From: Olleya marilimosa CAM030
GTDB lineage: Bacteria; Bacteroidota; Bacteroidia; Flavobacteriales; Flavobacteriaceae
Reading direction: 5' to 3'
Assembly (NCBI RefSeq): GCF_000518485.1
Contig: NZ_JADR01000007.1
Location: forward strand, 124,001 to 188,000
DNA length: 64,000 bases
Each line of letters starts with the position of its first letter. The first letter of the stretch is position 1. The notes below the pieces were generated by a model. That model was not told the DNA's origin. It saw only the letters and a list, made by a program, of their open reading frames with translations, and did no database searches. The translations under genes and the position numbers were made by a program. Of the stretch, positions 1 to 7,713 are shown one piece after another.

Positions 1-1577
1 GTGTTTAAGCTGTAGTTAGCATAAAAGTTATTTTGTACAATCTCGCGATCTAATAACTCTGCATTAAAGCTTTGTAATTCACGCTTATAACCAATAGTTA
101 AATCTTGTAGTTTAAATGGTTTTATATTAAAAGAGACATCTGTAAGTAATTGTGTGTAGTCATTTGTAGTTGCTTTGGCAGAGGTTAATCCTGCAGTACC
201 TTTAAAGGTTACGTTTGGTAATAATTGGTAAGATAATCCTGCACTAAAATCGTGAGAGGTTGCTTCGTTATTTGTTACAGCATTGCTTGTGCTTCGGTAA
301 TTATAGCTTCCTAAGATTTTAAATTTTGTAGACAATGGAAACTCTAGATTGTTGTTAAGTGCAAATGCTTCATTATCTCCATTATCAAATGTGTACGATG
401 CTTTACCTTCGTAAAAAGGGGTAAACGTTGTGTTAAGGTTTTTTATAAAGTTAGTGGCATCTTTTTGGTTGTCGTAAAACTTCAACGTGTTTTCGGCAGA
501 GGTATAAGCTGCTTCATATTTACCTAACGCTTTTAAAGCATTTGCGTTTCCTAAGTTACCATCAAACGATGTGCTGTCGTTTACCAAAATCTGGTCGTAA
601 TCTTTAACACTCTTTTTAAAATCGCTTTTGTAAATGTTAAGTGTTGCACGTAAAGCTAATACCCAATTGTCGTTAGGTTTAGTCTCTATTAATTTCGCGA
701 TAAGCGTGTTTGCAGTTTTATATTTTTTATTCCAAATTAAAGCTTGTGCATAACGCTCTGTGGTTTGTTGTGTAAGTGTTGCATCTGTTGTATCTTCTAA
801 ACTATCGTATGCTTGTTGACTTAATTGTAGTGCGTCTTTCTCTTTTCCGTTTAAGTGAGAAACTAACGCTAAACCATTTAATGCTGTGATTTTGTTTTCA
901 GGGTTTTTAGCTAAAATATCATAAGTGGCTTTAGCTTCATCTAACTTATTTGCAATTAAATATAAGTTTGCTAAGTTTAATAAGGTGTCTTTGTCGTTGT
1001 CAAAAAGCGTTAGGTTTTGTTTTAATAGGGATTCGGCTTCGTCATACTGTTGCGCTTGTTGCTTTTGGTAAGCATAGCCTAGATACATGTATTTTTTAGA
1101 GGTTAATGCGTTTGGGTTGCCTGGTAAAACCTCTAATGCTTTGTTTACATAAGTTAGTGCAGCTTCATATTCTTTTAAATTAGATAGTGTGTTTGCATAA
1201 CTTAATAAAGCAGGAAAACTTTTAGGATCTTCGTCAATTAAACCTTTAAAATAGGTTTTGGCTTTAGTGAAGTTGCTATTCCATAATAAAGACTCACCAT
1301 AATTTAGTTTCACCTCAAAATCTGTTGGGTAATCTGCTAATAGATTTGTAAACAGTGTGTTGGCTTGCTCTGGTTTTCCGTTTAATCCAATTGCACGACC
1401 ATAACATAGTCTAGCAGTTTTATTGTCTGGATGGTCTTTTAGTATGTTTTGAAAAAACGTTTCCGCTTTAGCGTACTTACCAGTTTCTAAATAGGTAAAG
1501 CCTTCTTGCATGTCTTGAGCATAGCTAAAAACAGCAGTCAATAATAGGGTAAGTAGGGTTATAAATTTGAGTTTCAT
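1..1577 (-). CDS. TPR/beta-barrel outer-membrane exporter of the exopolysaccharide locus (3' end outside the window)
   Basis: The frame is open from an ATG at 1577 to the window edge, giving 525 residues with no stop. The N-terminus MKLKFITLLTLLLTAVFSYA followed by Q is a signal peptide. Residues from about 25 to 370 read as consecutive tetratricopeptide-like repeats (for example a helix pair containing LETGKYAKAETFF, then NYGESLLWNSNFTKAKTYF). After about residue 390 the character changes to alternating, aromatic and Asn-rich strands, as in an outer-membrane barrel. A periplasmic TPR superhelix joined to a barrel is the architecture of BcsC, PelB and AlgK/AlgE-type polysaccharide exporters. 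That family role is known; its assignment here rests on architecture and on the adjacent flippase and glycosyltransferases. It is transcribed away from the STAS gene and shares its upstream region. The substrate is unknown. Confidence 0.8.
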   Translation of the reverse strand, partial: MKLKFITLLTLLLTAVFSYAQDMQEGFTYLETGKYAKAETFFQNILKDHPDNKTARLCYGRAIGLNGKPEQANTLFTNLLADYPTDFEVKLNYGESLLWNSNFTKAKTYFKGLIDEDPKSFPALLSYANTLSNLKEYEAALTYVNKALEVLPGNPNALTSKKYMYLGYAYQKQQAQQYDEAESLLKQNLTLFDNDKDTLLNLANLYLIANKLDEAKATYDILAKNPENKITALNGLALVSHLNGKEKDALQLSQQAYDSLEDTTDATLTQQTTERYAQALIWNKKYKTANTLIAKLIETKPNDNWVLALRATLNIYKSDFKKSVKDYDQILVNDSTSFDGNLGNANALKALGKYEAAYTSAENTLKFYDNQKDATNFIKNLNTTFTPFYEGKASYTFDNGDNEAFALNNNLEFPLSTKFKILGSYNYRSTSNAVTNNEATSHDFSAGLSYQLLPNVTFKGTAGLTSAKATTNDYTQLLTDVSFNIKPFKLQDLTIGYKRELQSFNAELLDREIVQNNFYANYSLN

Positions 1578-1619
1578 GTTTAGGTTTTAATTCACTTGCA
1601 AGTTAGTCAATCATTTTCA

Positions 1620-1654
1620 TTCATTCATCTACACCAATGCTCCACTCGTCGAAA
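1620..1654 (+). promoter_or_regulatory. Tandem LytTR/AlgR-like half-sites upstream of the STAS-flippase transcript
   Basis: Two related 14-mers lie 21 bp apart: TTCATTCATCTACA (1620-1633) and TCCACTCGTCGAAA (1641-1654). They match the motif ACCATTCGTCKACA found upstream of two other genes of the locus. The 21-bp period equals that of LytTR-domain direct repeats, and the core resembles the AlgR box CCGTTCGTC. The first copy begins 63 bp before the -7 element. The identity of the regulator is inferred; no LytTR gene lies in the window. Confidence 0.55.
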
Positions 1655-1682
1655 TTCAACAGTCCTTCAGAGGTTTGCGTTG

Positions 1683-1690
1683 CATCTTTG
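1683..1690 (+). promoter_or_regulatory. -7 promoter element (CATCTTTG) for the STAS-flippase transcript
   Basis: CATCTTTG followed by TA resembles the Bacteroidota -7 consensus TAnnTTTG. It lies 41 bp before the ATG at 1731. No good -33 TTG is seen at normal spacing, as expected of an activator-dependent promoter. Confidence 0.5.
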
Positions 1691-1730
1691 TATCAGAAAA
1701 TCAGATAATAACAATTTAAATATAACAATT

Positions 1731-2009
1731 ATGGCACTAACAATTACACAACAGGACAACACAATTATTTTAAATGGAAGCTTAAATACTGCTACTATTA
1801 ATAATTTTAAAATACATTTTGGTTGTATAGTAAATACATTGAAAAGTGTAACATTAAATATTGATAAGGTTACAGATATTGATGAATGTGCTTTGCAAAC
1901 TTTAAAAACAATGTATGTAAACGGAGTTGTAAATCAACAGATGTTTTTTGTTGAGGGTAAAAGGAGTGAAGAGATTTACGAAGCATTTGTATATCCACAA
2001 GTAGCCTAA
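1731..2009 (+). CDS. Stand-alone STAS-domain protein
   Basis: A 92-residue protein beginning MALTITQQDNTIILNGSLNT. The ATG at 1731 is preferred over an in-frame ATG at 1596 because the extra residues are not protein-like and the -7 element at 1683-1690 lies between them. It has STAS/anti-anti-sigma-like organisation: an N-terminal strand pair, a central conserved-looking stretch (VTLNIDKVTDIDECALQTL) and an alternating helix-strand C-terminus. The usual phosphorylatable Ser of SpoIIAA-like proteins (DxSG) is replaced by DECA, so a phospho-switch of that kind is not evident. It lies 28 bp upstream of the flippase gene and is probably cotranscribed. STAS proteins mediate protein-protein regulation; its partner here is unknown. 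Confidence 0.65.
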   Translation: MALTITQQDNTIILNGSLNTATINNFKIHFGCIVNTLKSVTLNIDKVTDIDECALQTLKTMYVNGVVNQQMFFVEGKRSEEIYEAFVYPQVA

Positions 2010-2037
2010 ACTGTACTAACCAATACACCATAATAAG

Positions 2038-3282
2038 ATGCAAGCTTTATCTATATTAAAATCCAAAAAAATATCTCCAGAGCAATTATTTATGCTTAGC
2101 GTATTAGCAGTAAATGGAGGAAACTATTTGTATAATCTTATTTTAGGTCGTGTGTTAGGTCCAGCACAATTTGCAGATGCAGCTGTATTAATTACCTTTT
2201 TATTAGTGCTGTCTTTTGTAGCGATGACGTTTCAATTAGTCACTGCAAAATTCTCGGTGGTTTTTGAAAACGATACGTTTAAAAATTTTATCTCAAAAAT
2301 TTACAAAAACGCAACCATTGTAGGATTAGGTTTAGGTGCTTTAATTATCGTGTTTGCAAATCAATTACAAGCTCTTTTTAATACATCATCCTCTAGCATG
2401 TTTATCATTTTTGGAATAGGTGTACCTCTTTATTTTTTAATGAGTGTTAACAGAGGTGTGTTTCAAGGTAAAAAAGAATTTAAATCTTTATCAATTACCT
2501 ATCAAGCCGAAATGTTAAGCCGATTGATTATTACGTTAGCTTTAATCTTTTTATTTGATATCCAATCATCGGTTGTGATTGCTGTTGGGATTTTAATTTC
2601 TTTTGGATTTGGATTAGTGCCTTTCAAATTTAAAAACTTAAACTTTAAAAAAACAATTGCTATTGAAGCTAGCCAAGCTAAACAGGTTAAAAGCTTTTTT
2701 GTAATCACAGCGTTTTACGAGCTGACACAGATTATAATTAACAATAGTGACATCTTATTAGTAAAACATTACTTTGACGCTTACGACGCAGGATTGTACG
2801 CATCATTAGCCTTAATAGGTCGTATAGTATATTTTGTAGCTTGGATGTTTGTTATGTTATTATTACCAACAGTAGTACAACTTAAAAAAGAAGGACAAGC
2901 AACAGCACCAATTTTATTTAAATACGTTGGTTACATCGCAGCAATTGCAACTGCAATAGTTATTGGTTGTGCTTTGTTTCCAGAAACTGCAATTACTATA
3001 TTATTTGGAGATAGTTATCTAACAATGGCGCCTTTATTATGGAAGTATGCTTTAGCAACAGGTTTGTTTGCCATATCAAACATCTTTGCATACTACTATT
3101 TATCATTAGATAGATATATTCCTGTAGTAATATCTGGAGTCTTCGGAATGTTGCAAATGGGATTAGTTATCTTTTTTCATGATAGTTTAGAGCAAGTTGT
3201 ACATATGCAAATAATTGCAATGGTATTGTTGTTGGTTATCCAAGTGATCTTCTTTGTATTTGAGTCTAAAATGAGAAAATAA
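2038..3282 (+). CDS. Wzx/MVF-type polysaccharide flippase
   Basis: A 414-residue integral membrane protein with about 12 to 14 hydrophobic segments spread over its whole length. It begins at the loop NGGNYLYNLILGRVLGPAQFADAAVL, where a helix is followed by the GRVLGP-type turn typical of polysaccharide flippases of the MOP superfamily (Wzx/PelG). Length is normal for the family. Such proteins move lipid-linked or nascent glycan across the inner membrane. It follows the STAS gene with a 28-bp gap and is followed by a stem-loop terminator at 3320, so it ends that transcript. Together with the exporter and glycosyltransferases it defines an export system. The exact substrate and subfamily are not resolved. 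Confidence 0.8.
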   Translation: MQALSILKSKKISPEQLFMLSVLAVNGGNYLYNLILGRVLGPAQFADAAVLITFLLVLSFVAMTFQLVTAKFSVVFENDTFKNFISKIYKNATIVGLGLGALIIVFANQLQALFNTSSSSMFIIFGIGVPLYFLMSVNRGVFQGKKEFKSLSITYQAEMLSRLIITLALIFLFDIQSSVVIAVGILISFGFGLVPFKFKNLNFKKTIAIEASQAKQVKSFFVITAFYELTQIIINNSDILLVKHYFDAYDAGLYASLALIGRIVYFVAWMFVMLLLPTVVQLKKEGQATAPILFKYVGYIAAIATAIVIGCALFPETAITILFGDSYLTMAPLLWKYALATGLFAISNIFAYYYLSLDRYIPVVISGVFGMLQMGLVIFFHDSLEQVVHMQIIAMVLLLVIQVIFFVFESKMRK

Positions 3283-3319
3283 AAAGTAAATTATTTTATT
3301 AGTCTATTATAAATGAAGA

Positions 3320-3347
3320 AGCTGTGGTTTTAAACCATGGCTTTTTC
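3320..3347 (+). terminator. Rho-independent terminator after the flippase gene
   Basis: AGCTGTGGTTT (3320-3330) pairs with AAACCATGGCT (3332-3342), with two G-U wobbles, and runs into a T tract. It separates the STAS-flippase transcript from the GT4 gene. Confidence 0.7.
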
Positions 3348-3460
3348 TGTATGAAGCATTTTGCTGTAGGTATGTGCAAGTGTTTATATTAGTACTAAAT
3401 GGTAGCAGTCTATAAACAGTGTGTGTCTTTTGTTTTTTTCTTTTGAAAGTCAACATGTTA

Positions 3461-3496
3461 AATGGTAAAACGACACCTTTTTACCATTCGTCTACA
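3461..3496 (+). promoter_or_regulatory. Inverted repeat overlapping a LytTR/AlgR-like motif
   Basis: AATGGTAAAA (3461-3470) and TTTTACCATT (3479-3488) are perfect inverted repeats with an 8-bp spacer. The right arm overlaps ACCATTCGTCTACA (3483-3496), the motif shared with the promoters at 1620 and 10883. The motif begins exactly 63 bp before the -7 element. This is probably an activator-binding site; the regulator is not identified. Confidence 0.55.
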
Positions 3497-3545
3497 GTAA
3501 CCTGCAACCTATCTAAAGATGTCATAATTAGTGTCTTAAATAACG

Positions 3546-3553
3546 CAAATTTG
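3546..3553 (+). promoter_or_regulatory. -7 promoter element (CAAATTTG) of the GT4 gene
   Basis: CAAATTTG followed by TA matches six of the defined positions of TAnnTTTG closely and lies 38 bp upstream of the ATG at 3592. Its spacing to the upstream motif is identical to that at 10946. Confidence 0.5.
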
Positions 3554-3591
3554 TAGTGTAATTAAGAATCAACATATTAAAATATATAACA

Positions 3592-4839
3592 ATGAAACTA
3601 GCAATCGTAACTGCATATCCACCAAGCAAAGTCACATTAAACGAGTATGCTTACCATTTAGTAAAGCACTTTAGACAAAAAGAAAGTGTAACTGAGATTG
3701 TTTTATTAACAGATAAAACAGAAGGCGCAAAAGACATTGCTTTTACAGAAGCTGGTTGTAAAATAACAGTTAAGGAGTGTTGGGCATTTAATAGCTACAC
3801 AAACATAATAAATGTTACTAAAGCAATTAACAACACACAACCAGATGCAGTATTATTCAACTTACAATTCATGAAGTTTGGAGACAAAAAAATTGCAGCA
3901 GCTTTAGGATTAATGTTACCACTAGTTTGTAAACTTAAAAAGATTCCTAATATCGTGTTATTACATAATATATTAGAAGAAGTAGATTTAGGATCTGCAG
4001 GTTTTACAACTAGCAAAATCATGCAAAAAGTATATGGTTTTATAGGGACAAGCTTAACAAAGCTAATCTTGCAAGCAGATACAGTTGCAGTAACCATGCA
4101 AAAATATGTTGATATTTTAGAGAAAAAGTATAAAGTTAAAAATGTGACATTAATTCCGCACGGAACTTTTGAAATCTCAGAAGAAAAGCCAGAATACGAT
4201 TTACCACAAGGACCTTTACAAGTGATGACCTTCGGAAAATTTGGAACTTACAAAAAAGTAGAGAATATGATTGAAGCGGTTGAGAAAGTAAGAGCAACAA
4301 CAGGTTTGGATCTAGAAGTTGTCATTGCAGGAACAGATAACCCAAACGTACCTGGTTATTTAGCAAAAGTACAAGAAGACTACAAGCATGTACCACAAGT
4401 ACGTTTTACAGGTTATGTAGAAGAATATGAAGTACCAACATTATTTAAAGAAAGTGCAGTAGTTGTATTTCCATATACGTCAACAACAGGAAGCTCTGGA
4501 GTTTTACACCAAGCTGGAAGTTATGGTAAAGCTGTGGTGATGCCAGATTTAGGAGATCTTGCATTATTGGTAAAAGATGAAGGTTATAAAGGTGAATTTT
4601 TTGAGCCTACATCTGTAGATAGTTTAGCAACAGCTATTGAAGCAATTGTAACAAATGAAGCACATAGAATAGCTTTAGGAAAAGCTAATTACGAAGCTGC
4701 AACAGCGTATCCAATGGAAAAAATTGCAGAGATGTATCTTAATAACTTTGATACTATTATTGCAACTAAATCACCAAAAAAAAACTTAAGAAAAAAGAAT
4801 GAAAAAGCAGTGGTTTTAGAGCCTGCTTCAGCAGAATAA
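3592..4839 (+). CDS. GT4-family (GT-B fold) glycosyltransferase
   Basis: A 415-residue cytoplasmic protein. The N-terminal Rossmann half begins MKLAIVTAYPPSKVTLNEYAYHL, with the GG/xP nucleotide-sugar transferase style of opening. The C-terminal half starts after IPHGTFEISEE and contains QVMTFGKFGTYKKVENMIEA, VIAGTDNP, VRFTGYVEEYEVPTLFKES and PYTSTTGSSGVLHQAGSYGKAVV, the standard order of GT4 donor-site motifs (the usual EPFG-like glutamate region is TTGSSGVLHQA). It is a retaining transferase by family. It probably adds a sugar to the locus polysaccharide, analogous in place to PelF, but donor and acceptor are unknown. It has its own promoter and ends at a bidirectional terminator. The lysine-rich tail after residue 390 is probably disordered. 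Confidence 0.85.
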   Translation: MKLAIVTAYPPSKVTLNEYAYHLVKHFRQKESVTEIVLLTDKTEGAKDIAFTEAGCKITVKECWAFNSYTNIINVTKAINNTQPDAVLFNLQFMKFGDKKIAAALGLMLPLVCKLKKIPNIVLLHNILEEVDLGSAGFTTSKIMQKVYGFIGTSLTKLILQADTVAVTMQKYVDILEKKYKVKNVTLIPHGTFEISEEKPEYDLPQGPLQVMTFGKFGTYKKVENMIEAVEKVRATTGLDLEVVIAGTDNPNVPGYLAKVQEDYKHVPQVRFTGYVEEYEVPTLFKESAVVVFPYTSTTGSSGVLHQAGSYGKAVVMPDLGDLALLVKDEGYKGEFFEPTSVDSLATAIEAIVTNEAHRIALGKANYEAATAYPMEKIAEMYLNNFDTIIATKSPKKNLRKKNEKAVVLEPASAE

Positions 4840-4913
4840 GATTATTAAAATACGATACCTTTTTTGTCCCAAACAAATAAAAATCTCATGTTGATATAGC
4901 ACATGCATTTCTA

Positions 4914-4950
4914 AAAAATCTCAAATTAACCTACTTAATTTGAGATTTTT
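4914..4950. terminator. Bidirectional terminator between convergent genes
   Basis: AAAAATCTCAAATTAA (4914-4929) and TTAATTTGAGATTTTT (4935-4950) form a perfect 16-bp stem with a 5-nt loop, with A and T tracts on either side, so it serves the GT4 gene and the leftward glycoside hydrolase gene. Confidence 0.85.
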
Positions 4951-4987
4951 ACTTTTATAAGACTATTTAAATAGCTGTCTAATACTA

Positions 4988-6502
4988 CTAGTTAGTAATA
5001 TATTTAAACGACGCTTTTTTTACACCATTTTTATCAATAAACCCAAAATGCTTTTGGGTATTTCTACGCCAAGGTCTGCTACCAACTACTGCTTTTGGTA
5101 CATCGACAAAATCATATAATGTCCAAGACATAAATTGTAATTTATTAGCAGCAATAATCTCTTGTATTTTTTTATGATAATTAGCTTGATCCTCTACATT
5201 ACTTCCTAAAGGTTTCCAGAAACCATTGTAAGATGACATACCAAATTCTTGTAATACTAATGGTTTATTTGGTATTTCTTTTTTCATGGTTTTTATAGCT
5301 TCATCTAATTCGCTTAAGCCTTCATAATAGTGAAACGACACAATATCTACCTTGTCTTTTAAAATTGGTGCACTTTGGGTGTTTGACCAACCAATAGTTA
5401 CAGGATGTACCTTATCTATAGATTTTACCAAATCAATCATGTTGTCCAACCAAGCGATAACCATATCTTTTCCTCTTGAGTCAAAATCAAGGTTAGGTTC
5501 GTTTTTAATATCCCAAGCAATAAGAGCGTTGTGATCTTTAAAAGTAGAGACTATAGTTTCTGCGTGACGTTGATTTAAGGTCCAATTCATTATAGAATAA
5601 TCTCCATAAAAATCAAATAGTGTGATTACTACTTTTAGTCCATTTTCTTCAGCAGCATCTAAAGTTTGTTTTAGTTTTTCTAATTTTTTAGGGTTAACAT
5701 TTGCTTTTCCAAAGTCATCATATTGTACAAAAATCCTAACCGAATTTAAGCCAGCGTCTTTAATGATTTTAAAGTCGTTAGCAATTGTGTCTTTAGCAAA
5801 AGCGTCACCAAACATATTCCAAGGTGTAGCTTTTGGATAATAATTAATCCCTTTTATAATTAAACTATCGGTTTTAATTTTTGCTGTTTCTGGTAAATAA
5901 GGGTTACTACTTTCTTTTATCAAATGTCTAATGCGCCAAAAACCATCTTCTAGTAAAAACACCATTTTATAGGTTGAGGTTTCTGTTGTTTCAAGCACTA
6001 ATTTTTCAGCTTTAAACACACGTTTGTATTCTACAACATCTCTATCTGTAACAACAGCCAACTGTCCATCTTCACTAAAAAATTCTAAAGTTGGGTTGTG
6101 ACTTAGCGTTGTGGCTTCAATGGTTGTGTTTTCTGTTTTGTTTAATGCAATAAATGCGTATAAATTTTCTCTGGCACTATCTGTATAATAATCTTTTATG
6201 CCAGCAGTTTTGTTGGTTTTGTAAGCTACTTGTTTGACATACCAAGCATCTAAATAATCATTTTGCAAAGCATTTAGATTTTCGTTATCCATTGGTCGAC
6301 CTTCATTTTGTAAAGGTTCCCAAATTAATTTTGGAGCATATTGTTCGACTTTTTGTATTTCGGTATGTAGCATTGAGCTTCTATCTGCTCCAGTATTTAA
6401 GTAGCTAAAAAGTCCACTAATACCAGATATTATCAAGGCTACAATCATAATATATGAGATTATTAATATGGTACGTAGTATGTTTTTGTTAAGACCTACC
6501 AT
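4988..6502 (-). CDS. Membrane-anchored clan GH-A glycoside hydrolase (GH5/GH2-like)
   Basis: A 504-residue protein with one transmembrane segment near residues 10-33 (ILRTILIISYIMIVALIISG), placing the rest in the periplasm. Residues 40-200 form a domain I do not recognise. From about 215 (IIKGINYYPKATPWNMFG) a TIM barrel begins. It carries the acid/base motif DIKNEPN (Glu335) and the nucleophile motif VLQEFG (Glu419), the two catalytic glutamates of clan A retaining hydrolases. Its ATG lies inside the last codons of the upstream gene (7-bp overlap), so it is translationally coupled to it. Hydrolases are common in synthase and Wzx-type polysaccharide loci, where they trim or release polymer. 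The linkage cleaved is not predictable. Confidence 0.8.
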   Translation of the reverse strand: MVGLNKNILRTILIISYIMIVALIISGISGLFSYLNTGADRSSMLHTEIQKVEQYAPKLIWEPLQNEGRPMDNENLNALQNDYLDAWYVKQVAYKTNKTAGIKDYYTDSARENLYAFIALNKTENTTIEATTLSHNPTLEFFSEDGQLAVVTDRDVVEYKRVFKAEKLVLETTETSTYKMVFLLEDGFWRIRHLIKESSNPYLPETAKIKTDSLIIKGINYYPKATPWNMFGDAFAKDTIANDFKIIKDAGLNSVRIFVQYDDFGKANVNPKKLEKLKQTLDAAEENGLKVVITLFDFYGDYSIMNWTLNQRHAETIVSTFKDHNALIAWDIKNEPNLDFDSRGKDMVIAWLDNMIDLVKSIDKVHPVTIGWSNTQSAPILKDKVDIVSFHYYEGLSELDEAIKTMKKEIPNKPLVLQEFGMSSYNGFWKPLGSNVEDQANYHKKIQEIIAANKLQFMSWTLYDFVDVPKAVVGSRPWRRNTQKHFGFIDKNGVKKASFKYITN

Positions 6503-7713
6503 AGTTTTTTGTTATTAAATGTTTTGTGTGTTCCTGCAGTTTCAATACTAAAATTATAACTACCATTTTTATAAATAGCAGGTTTTAAGTTAAAAGTAAC
6601 GTAGCCATTAAAGGCTGTTTTTGTAATGGTGTCAACAAGTAAATTGTCTTTATATATTAATAGTTTAACGTGTAGACCATCAGGAATCATTTGCTTCATA
6701 AAACTTTGTAAAGGACCCACTAAAATTTCACGATTTTTATTAGCAAAAGCAACCTCAAAATCTTCAATAACACTTTGGTAGTTTAATGTAATCGTATCGC
6801 TTTCTGCCATACCATCAACATAGGCTTTAATACTCCAGTTGTCTTTAAAATCAGGATGAATAATTTTTGCATATGCAATTCCTTCAATAGTCGTACCAGT
6901 AGTTTTTAAAATATTTCCAATACCATTGGTTATAAAAAAGGTGACAAACGTCCCATCGCTAACCACATTGTTCTGCTTGTCTTTAATTACAGACGTATTA
7001 AATGTGGTTACCTGATTTCCGTCTGCGTAATTGTGTGGTCGTTTTGCCATAATTTTAAAGTCTGTAGGGATGGCAGCCCAAACATTTATTGTAAACTCTT
7101 TGGAGTTAACTCCTAAACTTTCTGAAGACACTAACATGCGTCCACTTTCTTTTTTAGAATAGATGTTCTTATAAGAAATTAAGTTTTTTGTAAAAATGGC
7201 GTCCTTTTCTTCTGAATTTAAAAACTGAAATTTAGCATCGACTTTAGTGTTTGTTGGCACAGGATTGTCTAAAGAATCCGTAGGAATAACAACCAACATA
7301 GTGTAATCTGTTCCTCCTGCTTCAATACTTGGAGGTCCAATATAGGTTTCCATGGTCGCGACTTCTGCTTTTGGGTTTATGTTGAATTGACCTGCAGCAG
7401 ATTTATTTTTGTCTAATACTATCCAGTTTACAACGCCAATTTTTTTGGTCATATTATACGGTATTACATATTGTAAGGTATCGTTTTTGGCTTTAGCCGA
7501 AACTAAAGTAGAACCGTAACTGTTAGAACAATACAATAATGGTTTTTCGCCTTCTGAAGCTGTAAATTCTAAAACAACAGGATATCCAACATTATAGTCT
7601 GTTTGTGTTGTTAATAATTGGATTGGATTAGTCATGTCACTGGATTGTATCACAGCAAATGATGATAATAAAACCAAACCTATAACAAATGTGTATGTGC
7701 GTTTAAAATGCAT
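6496..7713 (-). CDS. Secreted Ig-like-repeat protein of the exopolysaccharide locus
   Basis: A 405-residue protein with an N-terminal signal sequence or anchor (TYTFVIGLVLLSSFAVIQSS). The rest is beta-rich and reads as three or four immunoglobulin/bacterial Ig-like modules. For example, DGTFVTFFITNGIGNILKT with TIEGIAYAKI resembles Big_1/invasin-type modules (FxxxxGxG and G.A.A.). It has no catalytic motif I recognise. The start overlaps the stop of the upstream gene by one base (TAATG), and the end overlaps the hydrolase gene by 7 bp. The three therefore form a tightly coupled block, presumably a membrane/periplasmic complex. A structural or scaffolding role for the polysaccharide machinery is inferred from context only. 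Confidence 0.6.
   Translation of the reverse strand: MHFKRTYTFVIGLVLLSSFAVIQSSDMTNPIQLLTTQTDYNVGYPVVLEFTASEGEKPLLYCSNSYGSTLVSAKAKNDTLQYVIPYNMTKKIGVVNWIVLDKNKSAAGQFNINPKAEVATMETYIGPPSIEAGGTDYTMLVVIPTDSLDNPVPTNTKVDAKFQFLNSEEKDAIFTKNLISYKNIYSKKESGRMLVSSESLGVNSKEFTINVWAAIPTDFKIMAKRPHNYADGNQVTTFNTSVIKDKQNNVVSDGTFVTFFITNGIGNILKTTGTTIEGIAYAKIIHPDFKDNWSIKAYVDGMAESDTITLNYQSVIEDFEVAFANKNREILVGPLQSFMKQMIPDGLHVKLLIYKDNLLVDTITKTAFNGYVTFNLKPAIYKNGSYNFSIETAGTHKTFNNKKLW

Larger units (their letters stand above)
3348..3591 (+). other. Intergenic control region of the GT4 gene
   Basis: No coding sequence is visible in the gap 3283-3591. It contains the terminator at 3320-3347, the inverted repeat at 3461-3488, the LytTR-like motif at 3483-3496 and a -7 element at 3546-3553. 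The remainder (3348-3460) shows nothing recognisable. Confidence 0.6.

Noticed and set aside
1596-1730. Upstream extension of the STAS gene to an earlier ATG
   Set aside because: The added residues look non-protein-like and a -7 promoter element lies inside them.
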